Source: Arabidopsis thaliana (lineage: Eukaryota; Streptophyta; Magnoliopsida; Brassicales; Brassicaceae). Taken from it: 64,000 nucleotides of DNA. The stretch lies in assembly GCF_000001735.4 (NCBI RefSeq), contig NC_003070.9, positions 558,001 through 622,000 on the forward strand. Direction: 5' to 3'. The position numbers were made by a program, and so were the translations under genes. The notes beneath the pieces are model-generated. The model was not told the DNA's origin and searched no databases. It worked only from the letters and a program-made list of their open reading frames with translations. Positions 12,419 through 24,331 of this stretch are shown one piece after another; position 1 is the stretch's first letter, and each line of letters opens with the position of its first letter.

Positions 12419-14186
12419 TTGCATGCATGTCATAGCATTTTGGAGATTTATCTCTCGTTTTTTATTTTGTCGCTGAGTAAAAGAGTTAAAATTTATTTTT
12501 GACGTTGGAAAATAAAACGAACCTTTTTCTCACTATATGTATTATGAGATTTGACATCATATAAAAGTGATAGTTGACATTTACATTATTAAGCTCGTTT
12601 ACGACAAACCGATTAACCGACTCATGTAAATAACTAAATATGACAAAATCGAGACAATGTTGCCGTCGTCAGGCGCGTAAATGATTTGATTAATCATATT
12701 TGTTTCTCAAACGAAGTTAGTAAATTACCATTACTTCAAGACCAAGTTGAAACAACCCAAGTAAAAGTCAGTATTTTTCTTCACCTACTTTGGTGGTTAA
12801 GTCAAAGCTCTCGTAATTATTTTTCATGTGGAAAAGTAAATATGATGAATAAAAAAAAAAAAATTTGGACAAGCTTTAATCGAAGATACTCAATAGTCAA
12901 ATACGAAAACTGGCAAAAGGAAGAATCTTGTTTGATATCTATTTCAGATATGACATTTCAAAAGTTACATGAATCATTCACAGGAATACAACCACGTTAA
13001 TGAAGTTAACAGTTGCAAAGCCTCGAGTAAAACATCAAATACCCAGTTGCATATAAGGTCAAACCAAATCAGAACAACCATTGTCCGACCATTAATGAAC
13101 TGGCATGATACACAACTAACCAACAATAAAGAATCAAAATATTTAAGAAAACATACATTAAGCTATTGCCACGACACCAACTACATTTCCATTCAGATCA
13201 TTGAGGAAATTGTATAAAAGCTACCATAAAAGAGAATGGAAAAGTTAACAAAAGAGGTTCCTAATACGATCAAATTAGGGTTTCTAGATTCCCAAATAAA
13301 GTAAAATGAAAAAATCGAAAGCGATTAGACTTGACGTTCATAACATGCGCGTTTGATTAAGACCTCCAGCTAAATATTTGTGGTCGTATAATTAGCCTGC
13401 CTGTGATTGGTGACAACGTATCTTGTTGGATTGGATAAACATCGAACTCTCCATTGGGCCACTTTCTTGACAACTCTCCCAACTGGTTTTTTCTTTTCGT
13501 AAAACATTATTAAATAAATTAACAAAGAAACCAAAAAAAAAACATGCGACCAGTCTATTTATTTGCTGTGAAGAAATTAACAATTTGATGATCCAAAAGT
13601 CATTTCTAGGATTAGACAGTTTTCAAAATAATTTCGCCATTTGAAAATAATTGAAGTCAGATTGATAAGCTTTTTTTTTTTTTTTTGATAAGCCTTCAAA
13701 TTACAATATTAATTTCCTGATCTGTCTTAATAAGGTGAATTGTAATTTTCTTCTTCTATGGATTTGCATGGTTTTTGAAAATTTAATATATGAAATCTTA
13801 GCAATCAGTGTTTTTTTTTTTTTTTTTTTTTTGTCACAACTCACAAGCAATCAGTGGTTACAAAGAAGAAATCTCAAATATAATTGTGAATTACAATATA
13901 TACATGATTGTTGACTAATAGAGTGTAATCAAATTGGTTCTTCCCACTTGTTAAGACAATACTTTTGCACAATTTATAATTACAAATATTAAATACTGGC
14001 CCCTTTTGTTCCTTTTTCACAACCTTTATGCGTGAAACCAATGTATCTAACATAGAAAGCCTCCAATGGCCCCAACAAACAATCAAACAAGATACTATAT
14101 GAATAAAGAATGATCTAAACCGGTCAAACCAAAATTCGGTCTGAACCGGTATAAGCAAATGATCATAACCCGCCAAAAGAAACTTT
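12419..14186. other. Convergent intergenic region
   Basis: 3' flanks of the TPR/J-like gene (+) and PLIP2 (-). It contains long T tracts at about 13671-13687 and 13810-13832, the first flanked by a short direct repeat (TTGATAAGC). Small ORFs near 12686-13217 are AT-biased with no recognisable domain. Confidence 0.5.
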
Positions 14187-16746
14187 TCAACGGAAACTAA
14201 AGACGTTGAAAGCTCCAAGGAACAACAACTTAACCGGAAACAACATAACAACGATCAACGGCATATGTTGAGACGCCACAAGGCGGCTAAACCTCTGCAA
14301 CGACTTTCTTCCTGTCTGCATCATCCCGGAGAAATCCTGACCGTTGATTTGGCCGTTACTGACCGCAATCCCTGAGCTTCCACTTTCTCTAGCCACCAGA
14401 ATTGGCCACCAAAGACTCCGGCGATGCTCCCTTTTTGCTCTCCTTATCTGATTCACTTCCTTTCTTATTACACTCCTAACCGCTTTCAGATACGAGTTCA
14501 TATCATGGTCTCTTTGGATTGTTCCGCTGGACCCATAAGCCGATCTGTCGCTGAGAATGTCGAGAGGATGCGGGGTGTTCAAGAAAACCGTCTGCGCGGC
14601 TCTTAACCGCTCCTCATCCGAATCTTCAATATCCGGCGATTCAAAATCACTAGTTAGAAGGTATAAACCGTTTCCGGAAGGAAGAAGTTCATGCCCGGGG
14701 GAGAATGTCTCATCTGGTTGAAGAATCAGAAGCTCGCCCATCGGAGAATACAACATACTCTGCAAGGAAAATGTCATTAACCACAAGAATTCTGCAGCAT
14801 AGCTAGCGATTTATAAGGGATGGTAGTTGTAGTACCTGTTTGTTAAGACAAGGATGGCTACGGAAGTTTCCATTAACAGCTTTGAGAAGCTCAGCAACAT
14901 GGTACGGATAGTTACAAGAAAAAGCTCTCGGAACAATGTCACGGTGCATAACAATAGCTTGAACATGGCTTTTAGGCAATCCGAGTTTCTTAAGAAGACG
15001 GTCACCTCCACATAGCACAAATGGTGCACCATATGTTATAACCGGAAGTAAAGAAGACGCAGGTACTTCGCCTCGAACGAGTAACATGAGGTTTAGTAAT
15101 AGCGATAAGCTTCCACCTAATGAATGACCGGTGAAACGGAATTTAGCGCTGGTCCCATGGGTTTTAATATGGGCTTTAACTTCAGGTAGCATTTGTTCAT
15201 ACATTCCTTTTGCAGCTTCGTATATTCCTCTGTGTACGATCGCACCAAGGCCCTAATAGATCAAAAACAGGTCTTTGTAAGTTATAAGTTGGCACATTTC
15301 TGTTTCCAAAATAGTTGGGATTGTAAAGAACAAATACCTCAAATTCAATAGGCTCAAAGAGTAAATTTGCTTGCCAAGAAGCTAGAGATTCAGATCCCTA
15401 CAAGCAATTTGACATTCTCATCAACAAACACATAAGATAATGAAAATTTAAAAATGAACTAGCTTTTGAAGCTCTTTCCTATTCTTACCTGAATCACAAC
15501 GAATCTAGTGTGACTCTGATCATCATCACATATAAACCAATCGCAGGGAGACGAAATCGTGGATTTCAAATCGTCTGCAACTGCTTGCTTCACATCTTCC
15601 TCAGCAGCAACAACAGAAGTAACAGAATAAGCAACATCTGATGATGACTCCGCATTAGTCAAATTTACATCATGTTTGTCCGAATTCTCGGCTTTCGATG
15701 AAGAGTTGAAAGGAAGTATGTTGTTGGTACGAGAGTGAAGGTAAGAAGCAGCTGATGCAACAATCTCATATGCAGCAGAAGCACTAATCTTGCGACTTTT
15801 GTTCTTCTCTTCTTCTTCAACTTCTTCTTCTGCTTCCACAATTGGCTTAGTCTCACCTGAAACTTCACCATTCTCAGCTTTTAACGCCGATTCTGTTTTC
15901 TCAGCTGATGAAGTTACAAATCTCAGGCCGTAATATTTCGACAGATTCGCAGGCTGCAAGGAAAATGTCACAAATTAATGCAACAAAATCGAAGATCCTG
16001 CAAATTTTACACATTGTATCTTCTCAAGTTTGTGAAAACTAACACCTAGATATCATATTAATCTCTATATTCGTGGTTCAATTCAAAAAATCTAATGAAG
16101 TAAGAAATAAAAATCGAACCTTGATTTTTGAAATTGAATAAGCCAAGTTTCCCAAATACGATAGTTGGGCATAGAGTTTTGATTCGGGTAACGTAACCCT
16201 CCTTAGCAATTTGGAGAACGATTCTCTATCGAGTTGAAATTTGTTTGCTTCGTTGCCATCATCTTCCAAAACTGAACATACATCGCATCCACCATCATCT
16301 TCAGATACTACGGCGTCGTCTAATTCAACCTCCTCGTCTTCGTCTCCGTCTTCATCTTCTACTTCATCATCATCTTCTTCTTCTTCGTGTTTCCACGTAG
16401 ATTGTACATCCAAGATCTTCAAAACCCAGCTCCCATTTCGCCTCTCCGTATCCATTTCCACCGCCGTCTCCTCCGCGATCGGCTTTCTCGAATCGCCGGA
16501 ATCAACCAAAACGGCGTCGTCTAAACACAATCCACTTCGTCTCCTCGACGCAATTCCTCCTCCACCGCCGCGAGACCAAAACGGCGTCAGTGGGTACTTA
16601 AATGAGAACCCGAAAGGTCCTCTTTTTTGCGATGGTGCCGACGCAGTTGCTCGGACTTCAACAACTCCACCGCAACCGCCGTTTCCAACCGCAGTGATCG
16701 CTGGAATTACACCGTGTAAACCGCTATTCAAACACAAACTGTCCAT
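14187..16746 (-). CDS. PLIP2: Plastid class-3 lipase PLIP2
   Basis: Five exons on the minus strand: 16746-16120, 15953-15489, 15397-15338, 15252-14836 and 14759-14187. They give 713 residues, the length I recall for AT1G02660. The lipase_3 core lies in exon 4: [16 protein letters not shown] contains the GXSXG serine at residue 428, followed by YGAPFVL and HRDIVPRAF, which carries the candidate catalytic Asp. The N-terminus is rich in Ser/Ala/Gly with few acidic residues until about residue 100, consistent with a plastid transit peptide. It is followed by an unusually acidic tract ([19 protein letters not shown]) before the lipase domain. From published work as I recall it, the PLIP family cleaves plastid galactolipids/phosphatidylglycerol, PLIP2 prefers MGDG, and ABA induces it, feeding jasmonate synthesis. 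The upstream ACGT cluster fits that regulation. Confidence 0.93.
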
Positions 16747-17201
16747 CGAAAGAAAACTTATTTTCTGTTTTGCTTTTGGGAATGTCTCTTTGTCTCTTTG
16801 GGGTTCTTATTCACAATTTAAAACTATTAACGATCTTAAAATTTTGTTTAGAATGTGAAATTGTACCCACAGAAAGATTTAGAATTGAGAATATTTAGCA
16901 AAGAGCAAAGAAGAAAAAATTGTTTATCAGCCGAACAGATCGCCGAAGAAGAAACTTCTGTGTGAGAGAGATCTATTTAATGCTATATTTTCGTTTCCCT
17001 ATTTTAAATAAATAGCCAAAAAGAAGACTTTTTTTTTTTTCATTTTTCTTTTGCTTTCCGTGATTTTTTTTTTTTTTTTTACGATATTTTCCCGACGATA
17101 AATAGTATAAGAAATAAATTATTAAAATGATAATTTCCTCAGCGAATGTTGGAACGTCGTCGTTTAAACATACGTGTAATGCGTGTGACTTATCTGTGTA
17201 A

Positions 17202-17659
17202 CACGTGTTACCCCACGTGGGACCCACTGAGAAATGGGTTTGTCGAGTTGGTACAGAAAATTTGCCGACTTATTAAAGCTAAGGAATTTCGAAATTCATA
17301 TTTTTTTAGACAGAAATACTTCATGTTATTTAATTTTAATAATTAATAAAGAATTTCGAAATTAATATTTTTAGACATAATACTTATTTAATTTTAATAA
17401 TTTAATAAAGGAAACATTATAAAATATTACGCGTAATCTTAAAATTTATTTACAAAAAATGTTATTCAGTTTTAATGTATTTGCGTATATGACTTAAAAT
17501 GTTTTCAAGTTGTAAAATGGAAGTTTCGAAGAATGTCCACGTGGGGACGACAAGGAAGAGGACTGCCACGTCAGAGTCGTAGCAAGGTGTAAATGGATAT
17601 AGGTGGACAACCCATGTGACGTGTTCCAAGATTTTGGGCTCTATCCAATTGGACACGTG
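17202..17659. promoter_or_regulatory. Cluster of G-box / ABRE-type ACGT elements upstream of PLIP2
   Basis: CACGTG occurs at 17202-17207, 17214-17219, 17538-17543 and 17654-17659, with further ACGT cores in CCACGTCA (about 17577) and GTGACGTGTT (about 17617). Several are in extended ABRE-like context (CCACGTGG, ACACGTGG). They lie about 460-910 bp upstream of the PLIP2 start and 0.9-1.4 kb upstream of the helicase. Known: bZIP factors of the ABF/ABI5 class bind such sites. Inferred: they mediate ABA or stress control of PLIP2. Confidence 0.6.
17283..17410. repeat. Tandem duplication of about 60-68 bp
   Basis: The segment starting GGAATTTCGAAATT and passing through TTTAATTTTAATAATT (17283-17350) is repeated with small deletions at 17351-17410. 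It is AT-rich and non-coding. Confidence 0.75.
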
Positions 17660-18561
17660 GCGTAATCGGGATGCTCACGCGCCTTGTCTTCTACTGTTGT
17701 AGTGTTGTGTGATTGCATGTCATGTTGGTTGCTTCTTCGTGAGCTTAAATCCAAAAATGAAATCTACAGCTTCTTGCACGAAACTAACAGCTATTAACTC
17801 TTTCTTCTTCTTTTTCTCCTTCTGATCAACAACGTAATTATCATGATACATTTCAAATTATATATGTGAAAACAATCTATAGCTTTAACGGAGATATATG
17901 TTTTCTGTTAAGAACATAATTATTACGGTAAATACAGAATCTTGAGTTTTGTGGGTGTAAGGTCTCGTGCTTAATAAGCTTAACTAAATTGTATATATGA
18001 TGTGTGGAAGCTGATCTAAGATTATGAATATTATTGTCTTACAAGATGGCTGGTTTAAGATCAGTCCATGTTGGATCTGAGACCAAAGTCGTCTCAAAGA
18101 ACGAATGTGCACACGTTACGTTGTGGACGGGGACGGCCCAAGGAGGTCAACACGTTACGATAGCTTTACTCACACGCTAAGGTCGAGATTGATTCTCTGT
18201 TCTCGATCCTCAGTTACGAATTTGTTTACATTGTCATATGTTTTTATTCGTTAATTCTCTGATGTGGAAATACCGGTGCTTCTCTAAAAGAGATTTCGGT
18301 TCGGTTATCGATTATTTCAGAAATGTTTTAAAAAACCGAAATAAACCAAAAATGTGTTGGTTTTTTAGCCCGTAAAAAAAAAAAACTTCACCCCAGCACG
18401 AAGAAATCGACACGTGTGATTTGGTGCTTCCCGCCATTCTGGAAAGATTGCACAGCAAAATCAGTCTCTCGTATAAGAACAAGATAGTGAAGAGAAATAA
18501 AAAAAGCGGAAGATCAATAAAACCTAACTCACTCTGAGATTTTTGAGATTTGGGCGTCGCG

Positions 18562-21500
18562 ATGGAGCCACACTCTCACCACAAGAATGCGATTCTTCCG
18601 TCTAGTAGCCAAGGTAATCTTCTTCACAATCCTTTGACATTTCTCCGTGTTGATCTTTCTTGGGTTTCGTTCTTAATCTTCGGGTTGCCGGAAAAGTGAA
18701 TTAGGGTTTCTATTTCTGGGCTCAATTGATCTGTTGGGGATCGATAATTTCTCTCCAATTTTTGTTTTCCCAGAATGCAATTCTTGTGGGAAACTGTAAT
18801 TTATCTCATGTTTCCTTACCAAAATTATTCGTTGGTTTGTTTGAAATAGACGAGAATCTCAAAGAAGAAGAAGTTCCTGATGATGATGATTCAGTCGGCG
18901 GTGAAGTTCAAGGTACCGCATCGTTTCTATTAGGCGTCATTGATGCTCGATTTGCTCACACCTGTTTATTTTCATCATGTCTTGCTCACACAGGTGAGGT
19001 CAATGCTAATGACTATATACCAAATCCTGCCGCTCCTGCAAACACTAAAAGAAAATGGCAGATCATGAAAGAAAAGGTTCAGATGACAGAGGATGATGAT
19101 TTTGATGAGCAGAATGCAGTCATTGCTGAAGCTGCTGAGCAGCCTCTAGATTTGATTATACCGCTACTAAAGTACCAAAAGGAGTTTTTGGCTTGGGCTA
19201 CAATACAGGAACTATCAGCCGTAAGAGGAGGCATTCTCGCTGATGAGATGGGAATGGGGAAAACAATACAAGCCATCTCTCTCGTTCTTGCCAGACGGGA
19301 AGTTGACAGAGCCAAATCTAGGGAAGCAGTTGGGCACACCCTTGTGCTTGTTCCTCCTGTTGCTCTTTCTCAGTGGTTAGATGAGATTTCTCGGTTGACA
19401 TCCCCGGGAAGCACCAGGGTTCTTCAATACCATGGGCCGAAGAGAGACAAGAATGTTCAAAAGTTAATGAATTACGACTTTGTTTTGACAACATCTCCCA
19501 TAGTTGAGAATGAATATAGGAAGGATGAAGGAGTGGACGAAACAATGTCTCCTTTACACTCTATTAAGTGGAATCGTATCATCGTCGATGAGGTCAGTAC
19601 CAAGACCTGCTGGTTCTTCTTCTTTTCCATTTTCAAGCATGTAAGGAAAGGGGACTGTGAGATTTATTGTACAGTAAACCACAGCAGGGGAAGCTCACTG
19701 CAAATTTGCTTTTTGTGAATCTTTTATCCTTCAGGGGAAGCTCACTGCAAATTTGATATAATTCCCGTTTGTCTTCATATCAGGCTCATGATATCAAAAA
19801 CAGAAGTAGTCGCACTGCCAAAGCTGTTTTTGCTTTGGAGGCGACCTACAGATGGGCTCTGAGTGGTACCCCTCTCCAGAATGATGTTGACGAGCTCTAC
19901 TCCCTGGTTAGTTACTCTTTCCTCAACTTTTTCTATAGCACGTAATGATATCTCAACATTGCTGATTGTTTGTCCCAGATACGCTTCCTTCGCGTTTCGC
20001 CATACTCATATTACTTTTGCAAGAAATGTGACTGTGAAGTTCTTGATCGGAGGTAACATCTTACCACTCTCAATTCCTGGTTACTTTCTCCTTTCCCATA
20101 CTTCTGTTTGATAGTTCATAACAATCTTTGCTGTTTCATTTCCTTTGTCCATTGCCTTTGGGCTTTGGCGGTGACTGCAGTGCGCATCGAAAATGTCCCA
20201 GCTGTCCTCATAATGCAAATCAACACATCTCTTGGTGGAAAGAGGTAACTTTGAGGTGCCATTATTAAAAACATTTTAAAAGCAGGATCACCATTATGTT
20301 CTTTGGTTTTTATATTTTCCAATCTTGCTAGAATGTGGACAAACGGAGAAACAGAGCCTGTATATTCCTTAAACAAAATGTTCTAAAGGACATTCTACTA
20401 AGACGTACTAAATTGGGCCGGGCAGCTGACCTTGCTCTTCCTTCTAGAATCGTATGTTCCTTTCTCTCCCTTGTCTGATATAAATGAAGCTTGGTATAGT
20501 TGCTTCCGAGCTTGATCTCTACATATAAATTTAGATCTCTCTGAGGCGAGATGCACTAAGTGTAGTAGAAGCTGATTTCTATGAATCACTATACAAAGTT
20601 AGCAAGACAACATTTGATGGGTAAGTTACTTTTGTTCTATGGATTTTCACTGGTTTCTGCTCCATGCTTTGTGTAAACTGAATTTTATTATTAAATCTGA
20701 CATGTACATTTGTTTCTGCAGGTATATTCAGGCTGGGACATTGATGAATAACTATGCACATATATTTGGTCTTCTTATCCGACTGAGACAAGTGAGTGGT
20801 ATCGATAGTTTTGTTGTTCTATTTACAAGCCAGTGCATGTTTTGGATGATATAGGTATATAGATTTCTGATGCATTTTCTTGCAATTTTTTCAGGCTGTT
20901 GATCATCCATACCTGGTGAGTTATTCTAGTCCTAGTGGCGCTAACGCTAACTTGCTTGATGCGAACAAAAATGAGAAAGAATGTGGTTTCGGCCATGACC
21001 CTTCCAAGGACTACTTTGTAAGTGTTCCAGTCGATATATTGTTGCTATTTCATACTATCTCGACTCTTGTTTCTCAGTAACTGTATCTTCTGGAAATAGC
21101 TGCCACCATTTTACACTTTCTTAAAGAATCATCGGATGACTAATGTTGGACTTAACTTGTTCGGTTAATATGTCTTTGGTTCTCTTACTTTGAAGGTGAC
21201 TTCTAGTGAACATCAGGCAAGCAAGACAAAGCTTAAAGGATTTAGAGCCTCTAGCATTTTAAATCGGATAAACCTCGATGATTTTAAAACAAGTACAAAG
21301 ATTGAGGCTTTGGTATGTGCCCTTTGAGATCTACAGCTTCTGTCTCTCCCACGCTTAAAGTTTCTTTGGAGATTGGAGGCTTTATCTAACCATTTGGTGA
21401 TAAAAAAAATTTGTATGCAGAGAGAAGAAATCAGGTTCATGGTTGAAAGAGATTGGTCTGCCAAAGCAATAGTATTCAGCCAGTTCACATCATTCTTGGA

Positions 21501-22299
21501 CCTGATAAGTTACGCCTTGGGGAAGGTAATTTCAAGCGCAACCAACTACAAAATGCTACTACTACTATATCTGTGCTCCTTTAACATTCTCTTTAATCAT
21601 AATGAGACATTGAATAAAAATGATTGACTCATTTTGTACAACGCAGTCTGGGGTTAGCTGTGTTCAACTGGTGGGAAGCATGTCCAAGGCAGCTAAAGAT
21701 GCTGCACTCAAAAATTTTAAAGAAGAGCCAGATTGCAGAGTTTTATTAATGAGCTTGCAAGCTGGAGGGGTTGCTCTAAATCTAACAGCCGCTTCGCATG
21801 TAAGAAGTGTACAACTTATAAAACAGTTGCTCCTAGAACATGTTTTATTCACTGACATTCGGGTGTTTGATTGTATAGGTGTTCATGATGGACCCGTGGT
21901 GGAACCCAGCGGTTGAGAGGCAAGCACAGGACAGAATACATAGGATCGGACAGTGCAAGCCTGTCAGGTTATATTTTTGAGTTGTCCTTCAATATACTGT
22001 ATGTTGTTTTGGTGGGGGAAGAAAGAAGAAACATTTGGTTGTGTGACAGGGTTGTAAGATTCATAATGGAGAAAACAGTAGAGGAAAAGATACTAACGCT
22101 TCAAAAGAAGAAGGAAGATTTGTTTGAAAGGTTTCTTATTTTAAACGATACGCTTCTCTCAACTTTGCTGGTTTCTTATTGTCAACTGTATGAAGCCTAT
22201 ATGAAGACATATTTGCTTTGTTACAGTACGTTAGGTGACTCTGAAGAGGCCGTTGTACAAAAGCTGGGAGAAGACGATATCAAGTCCCTGTTCGCATAA
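18562..22299 (+). CDS. RAD16-like SNF2 helicase lacking its RING finger
   Basis: Rad5/Rad16-subfamily SNF2 ATPase with expected roles in nuclear DNA repair or chromatin; this is the locus I recall as AT1G02670. I derive 16 exons: 18562-18613, 18850-18912, 18994-19592, 19784-19906, 19979-20052, 20181-20244, 20332-20451, 20535-20620, 20722-20791, 20895-21017, 21196-21312, 21421-21525, 21647-21799, 21879-21967, 22050-22130 and 22227-22299. They give about 663 residues; one exon edge may differ from the curated model. Motifs in order are [11 protein letters not shown] (Walker A), IIVDE|AHDIKNR (DEAH split by intron 3), [24 protein letters not shown] and DRIHRIGQ. A Cys-rich insert ([11 protein letters not shown]... 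CPSCPH) is kept. Where RAD16 homologues have a C3HC4 RING between the two ATPase lobes, this protein reads [23 protein letters not shown], so nearly all the RING is missing. Confidence 0.88.
19685..19755. repeat. 24-bp direct repeat inside helicase intron 3
   Basis: CAGGGGAAGCTCACTGCAAA plus TTTG is found at 19685-19708 and again at 19732-19755 (period 47). Each copy starts with CAG and could act as a cryptic 3' splice site ahead of the true acceptor at 19783. Confidence 0.8.
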
Positions 22300-23083
22300 C
22301 CAAATCTTGTAGATGAAGAACATGATAGAAAATTTGTATAGATAGAAAAAAGAGTCTTGACAGGACAAAATTAGGCTCAAGCTAAAAGATTTGATACATA
22401 CTTGTGTAATATGATGAGCACCGGATAGATTGTATATGAATCGGATCACAAACTTTTCCTTCTCCCGAAGAATATTGAGCATGAGGCCATGGCCGGTTTG
22501 AGCCATACCGTGAGAACTTAGTTACAATGTCGGTCGACTAGTGTACGGGTTTCTGGTTTAGATTATGGGCTGGTTTAATATAAATGGGCCTATTTATTAA
22601 GCCCAATTACTTCGTATGTAATGCAATGTGCTTCTTCTACGAGAGAGAGAGAGATCAGTGAACAAGTCCCCGTTTCTTCGTTCTCATCATCTTCATCGCC
22701 GATTTTGCAACGACCACCTCTGCTACTCCCGTCGATCAATCTACGGTGAGCTCTCTGCTCTCACTATTCCCTTTTCAATTTTCATTCCTTTTCCATGACG
22801 ACAAATATTTGGATAAAGAACCTTATTCGATTTAACTCCGTTGGTTGTTGTACTGTACCGGAATACAACTTTCCGGTAGCTCTCTGGTTTTGATTGCGGT
22901 AGAAATCTAGAATATAGGCTCGGAATTTCATTTTCTAGTTGAGATTACACTGTTTTTTCTTTTTTGAAAATTTTCACCTAGGGTTAGTATTTGACTCAAT
23001 TGGATTTTGTCGGTAGAGGAATTTCACTTATTTTTCTATTATTTTGCTCTCCTGGATTTTGATTATCAGAAGAAGAAGAAGAG
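22300..23083. other. Helicase 3' flank plus TAF13 promoter and leader intron
   Basis: The first 350 bp are the helicase terminator region. GAGA repeats near 22643 precede the TAF13 leader. A donor-like CTACGGTGAGC near 22746 and an acceptor at TTATCAG (about 23070) indicate an intron of about 320 bp in the TAF13 5' leader. Confidence 0.5.
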
Positions 23084-23919
23084 ATGAGTAACACACCAGC
23101 AGCGGCGGCGTCATCATCGTCTAAATCGAAAGCTGCGGGAACTTCTCAGCCACAGGAAAAGCGCAAAACTCTCTTTCAAAAAGAATGTAAAGTCTTTAGT
23201 TAAAACCAGATTTTTGTATTCTTCATTTTGTGATTCTTCTGGTAACAATGGTTTTGGTGCTTTTGTTGATTTTTCAGTGCAGCATATGATGTATGGATTT
23301 GGCGACGAGCAAAACGTAAGCCGCTATCCTCTTCATTACTATTTTGTTGCCATATGAACCGTATTTGTAGATATAGTTTCATTCCAATACAAGTAACGAA
23401 TTAGGTAGAGAATCTTTGCTTTAAAGGGTTCTTGGTCGTGTAACATCTTTTAGTGTTTTACCACCTGAAACTGATCCAAAACTCCTCTGTATTTAGCCTC
23501 TTCCAGAGTCTGTGGCGCTTGTAGAAGACATTGTTGTGGAATACGTCACAGATTTGGTAGTGAGCTTTTTCTTTTTGTGAATGATTCATGTTTTACATTA
23601 CAAGCGGAGAGATATTAGCTAACAAGTGATGTTTCAATGGCAGACACATAAAGCTCAAGAAATTGGTTCAAAGCGAGGAAGACTTCTAGTTGATGATTTC
23701 TTGTATCTTATCCGCAAGGTAAAAATTCTTTTTAAAAAGTACACAATCGATGATTGAGATGGTTTATGGTTTTGTATTCTATATCCGAAACTTTGGCGTC
23801 TTTGATTTATGCAGGATTTGCCAAAACTGAACCGCTGTAGAGAACTGTTGGCGATGCAGGAAGAGCTGAAACAAGCACGCAAAGCTTTTGATGTCGACGA
23901 AAAGGAACTCGTTGATTGA
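23084..23919 (+). CDS. TAF13: TFIID subunit TAF13
   Basis: Histone-fold subunit of the general transcription factor TFIID, expected to pair with TAF11; it acts in the nucleus at RNA polymerase II promoters. Five exons: 23084-23186, 23278-23315, 23497-23556, 23644-23718 and 23815-23919. They total 126 residues, matching AT1G02680 as I recall it. After a Ser/Ala/Lys-rich start comes the TFIID-18 histone fold: KRKTLFQKELQHMMYGFGDEQNPLPESVALVEDIVVEYVTDLTHKAQEIG, then RLLVDDFLYLIRKDLPKLNRCRELL. The family is normally 100-140 residues, so it is complete. Published work as I recall it links Arabidopsis TAF13 to Polycomb function in seeds. Confidence 0.95.
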
Positions 23920-24331
23920 TCTTGCTTTTCCTCAACGGGAGGAACAAATGCTAGGTAAGAGGAACCTCATGGATGCCGGACTAGGGACAGCGTTTTAGGT
24001 TGTAATCAGAATTCGAAGCACAGTAGCAAAAAAAAAGTGTGTTGACTTAAAAAAGGTGAAAAAAAATCTTGCACAAGGCCGACTCATATTAAATGTAGGC
24101 CCATTAGAAGAAAGCCCATTATCTAGCATCCCGTATATATCTACGGACGACCTTTAATTTTTCTTGAGTCAGGAATTTCGAAACCCTAAAAATTTAGAAT
24201 AACCACCCGATTTTTGTTTCTTTCATTAAATTAATTACCGCAATAATTATAAAATTAGTCATCATTATAAGACTTTTGTTTTTCTCTAAATTTTTCGTCA
24301 TCTTTCTGATATTTTGATTCATTATTTTACC
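23920..24331. other. Intergenic after TAF13
   Basis: AT-rich 3' flank containing two GCCCA-type site II motifs near 24100-24120. No ORF is supported. Confidence 0.5.

Larger units (their letters stand above)
16747..18561. other. Divergent intergenic region between PLIP2 and the RAD16-like gene
   Basis: 1.8 kb shared upstream region. It holds a cluster of ACGT/G-box elements (17202-17659), a tandem duplication (17283-17410) and T-rich tracts near 17030-17080. A purine-rich leader precedes the helicase ATG at 18562. No gene is supported here. Confidence 0.6.

Noticed and set aside
13671-13690. T tract flanked by TTGATAAGC repeats, resembling a retroposon tail with target duplication
   Set aside because: There is no SINE or LINE body next to it. 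The two flanks lie directly at the tract, so slippage or a local duplication explains it better.
16241-16858. 205-codon Ser-rich ORF on the plus strand opposite PLIP2 exon 1
   Set aside because: Its Ser run is the complement of the acidic Asp/Glu tract of PLIP2. It has no domain of its own and overlaps a coding exon with clear homology.
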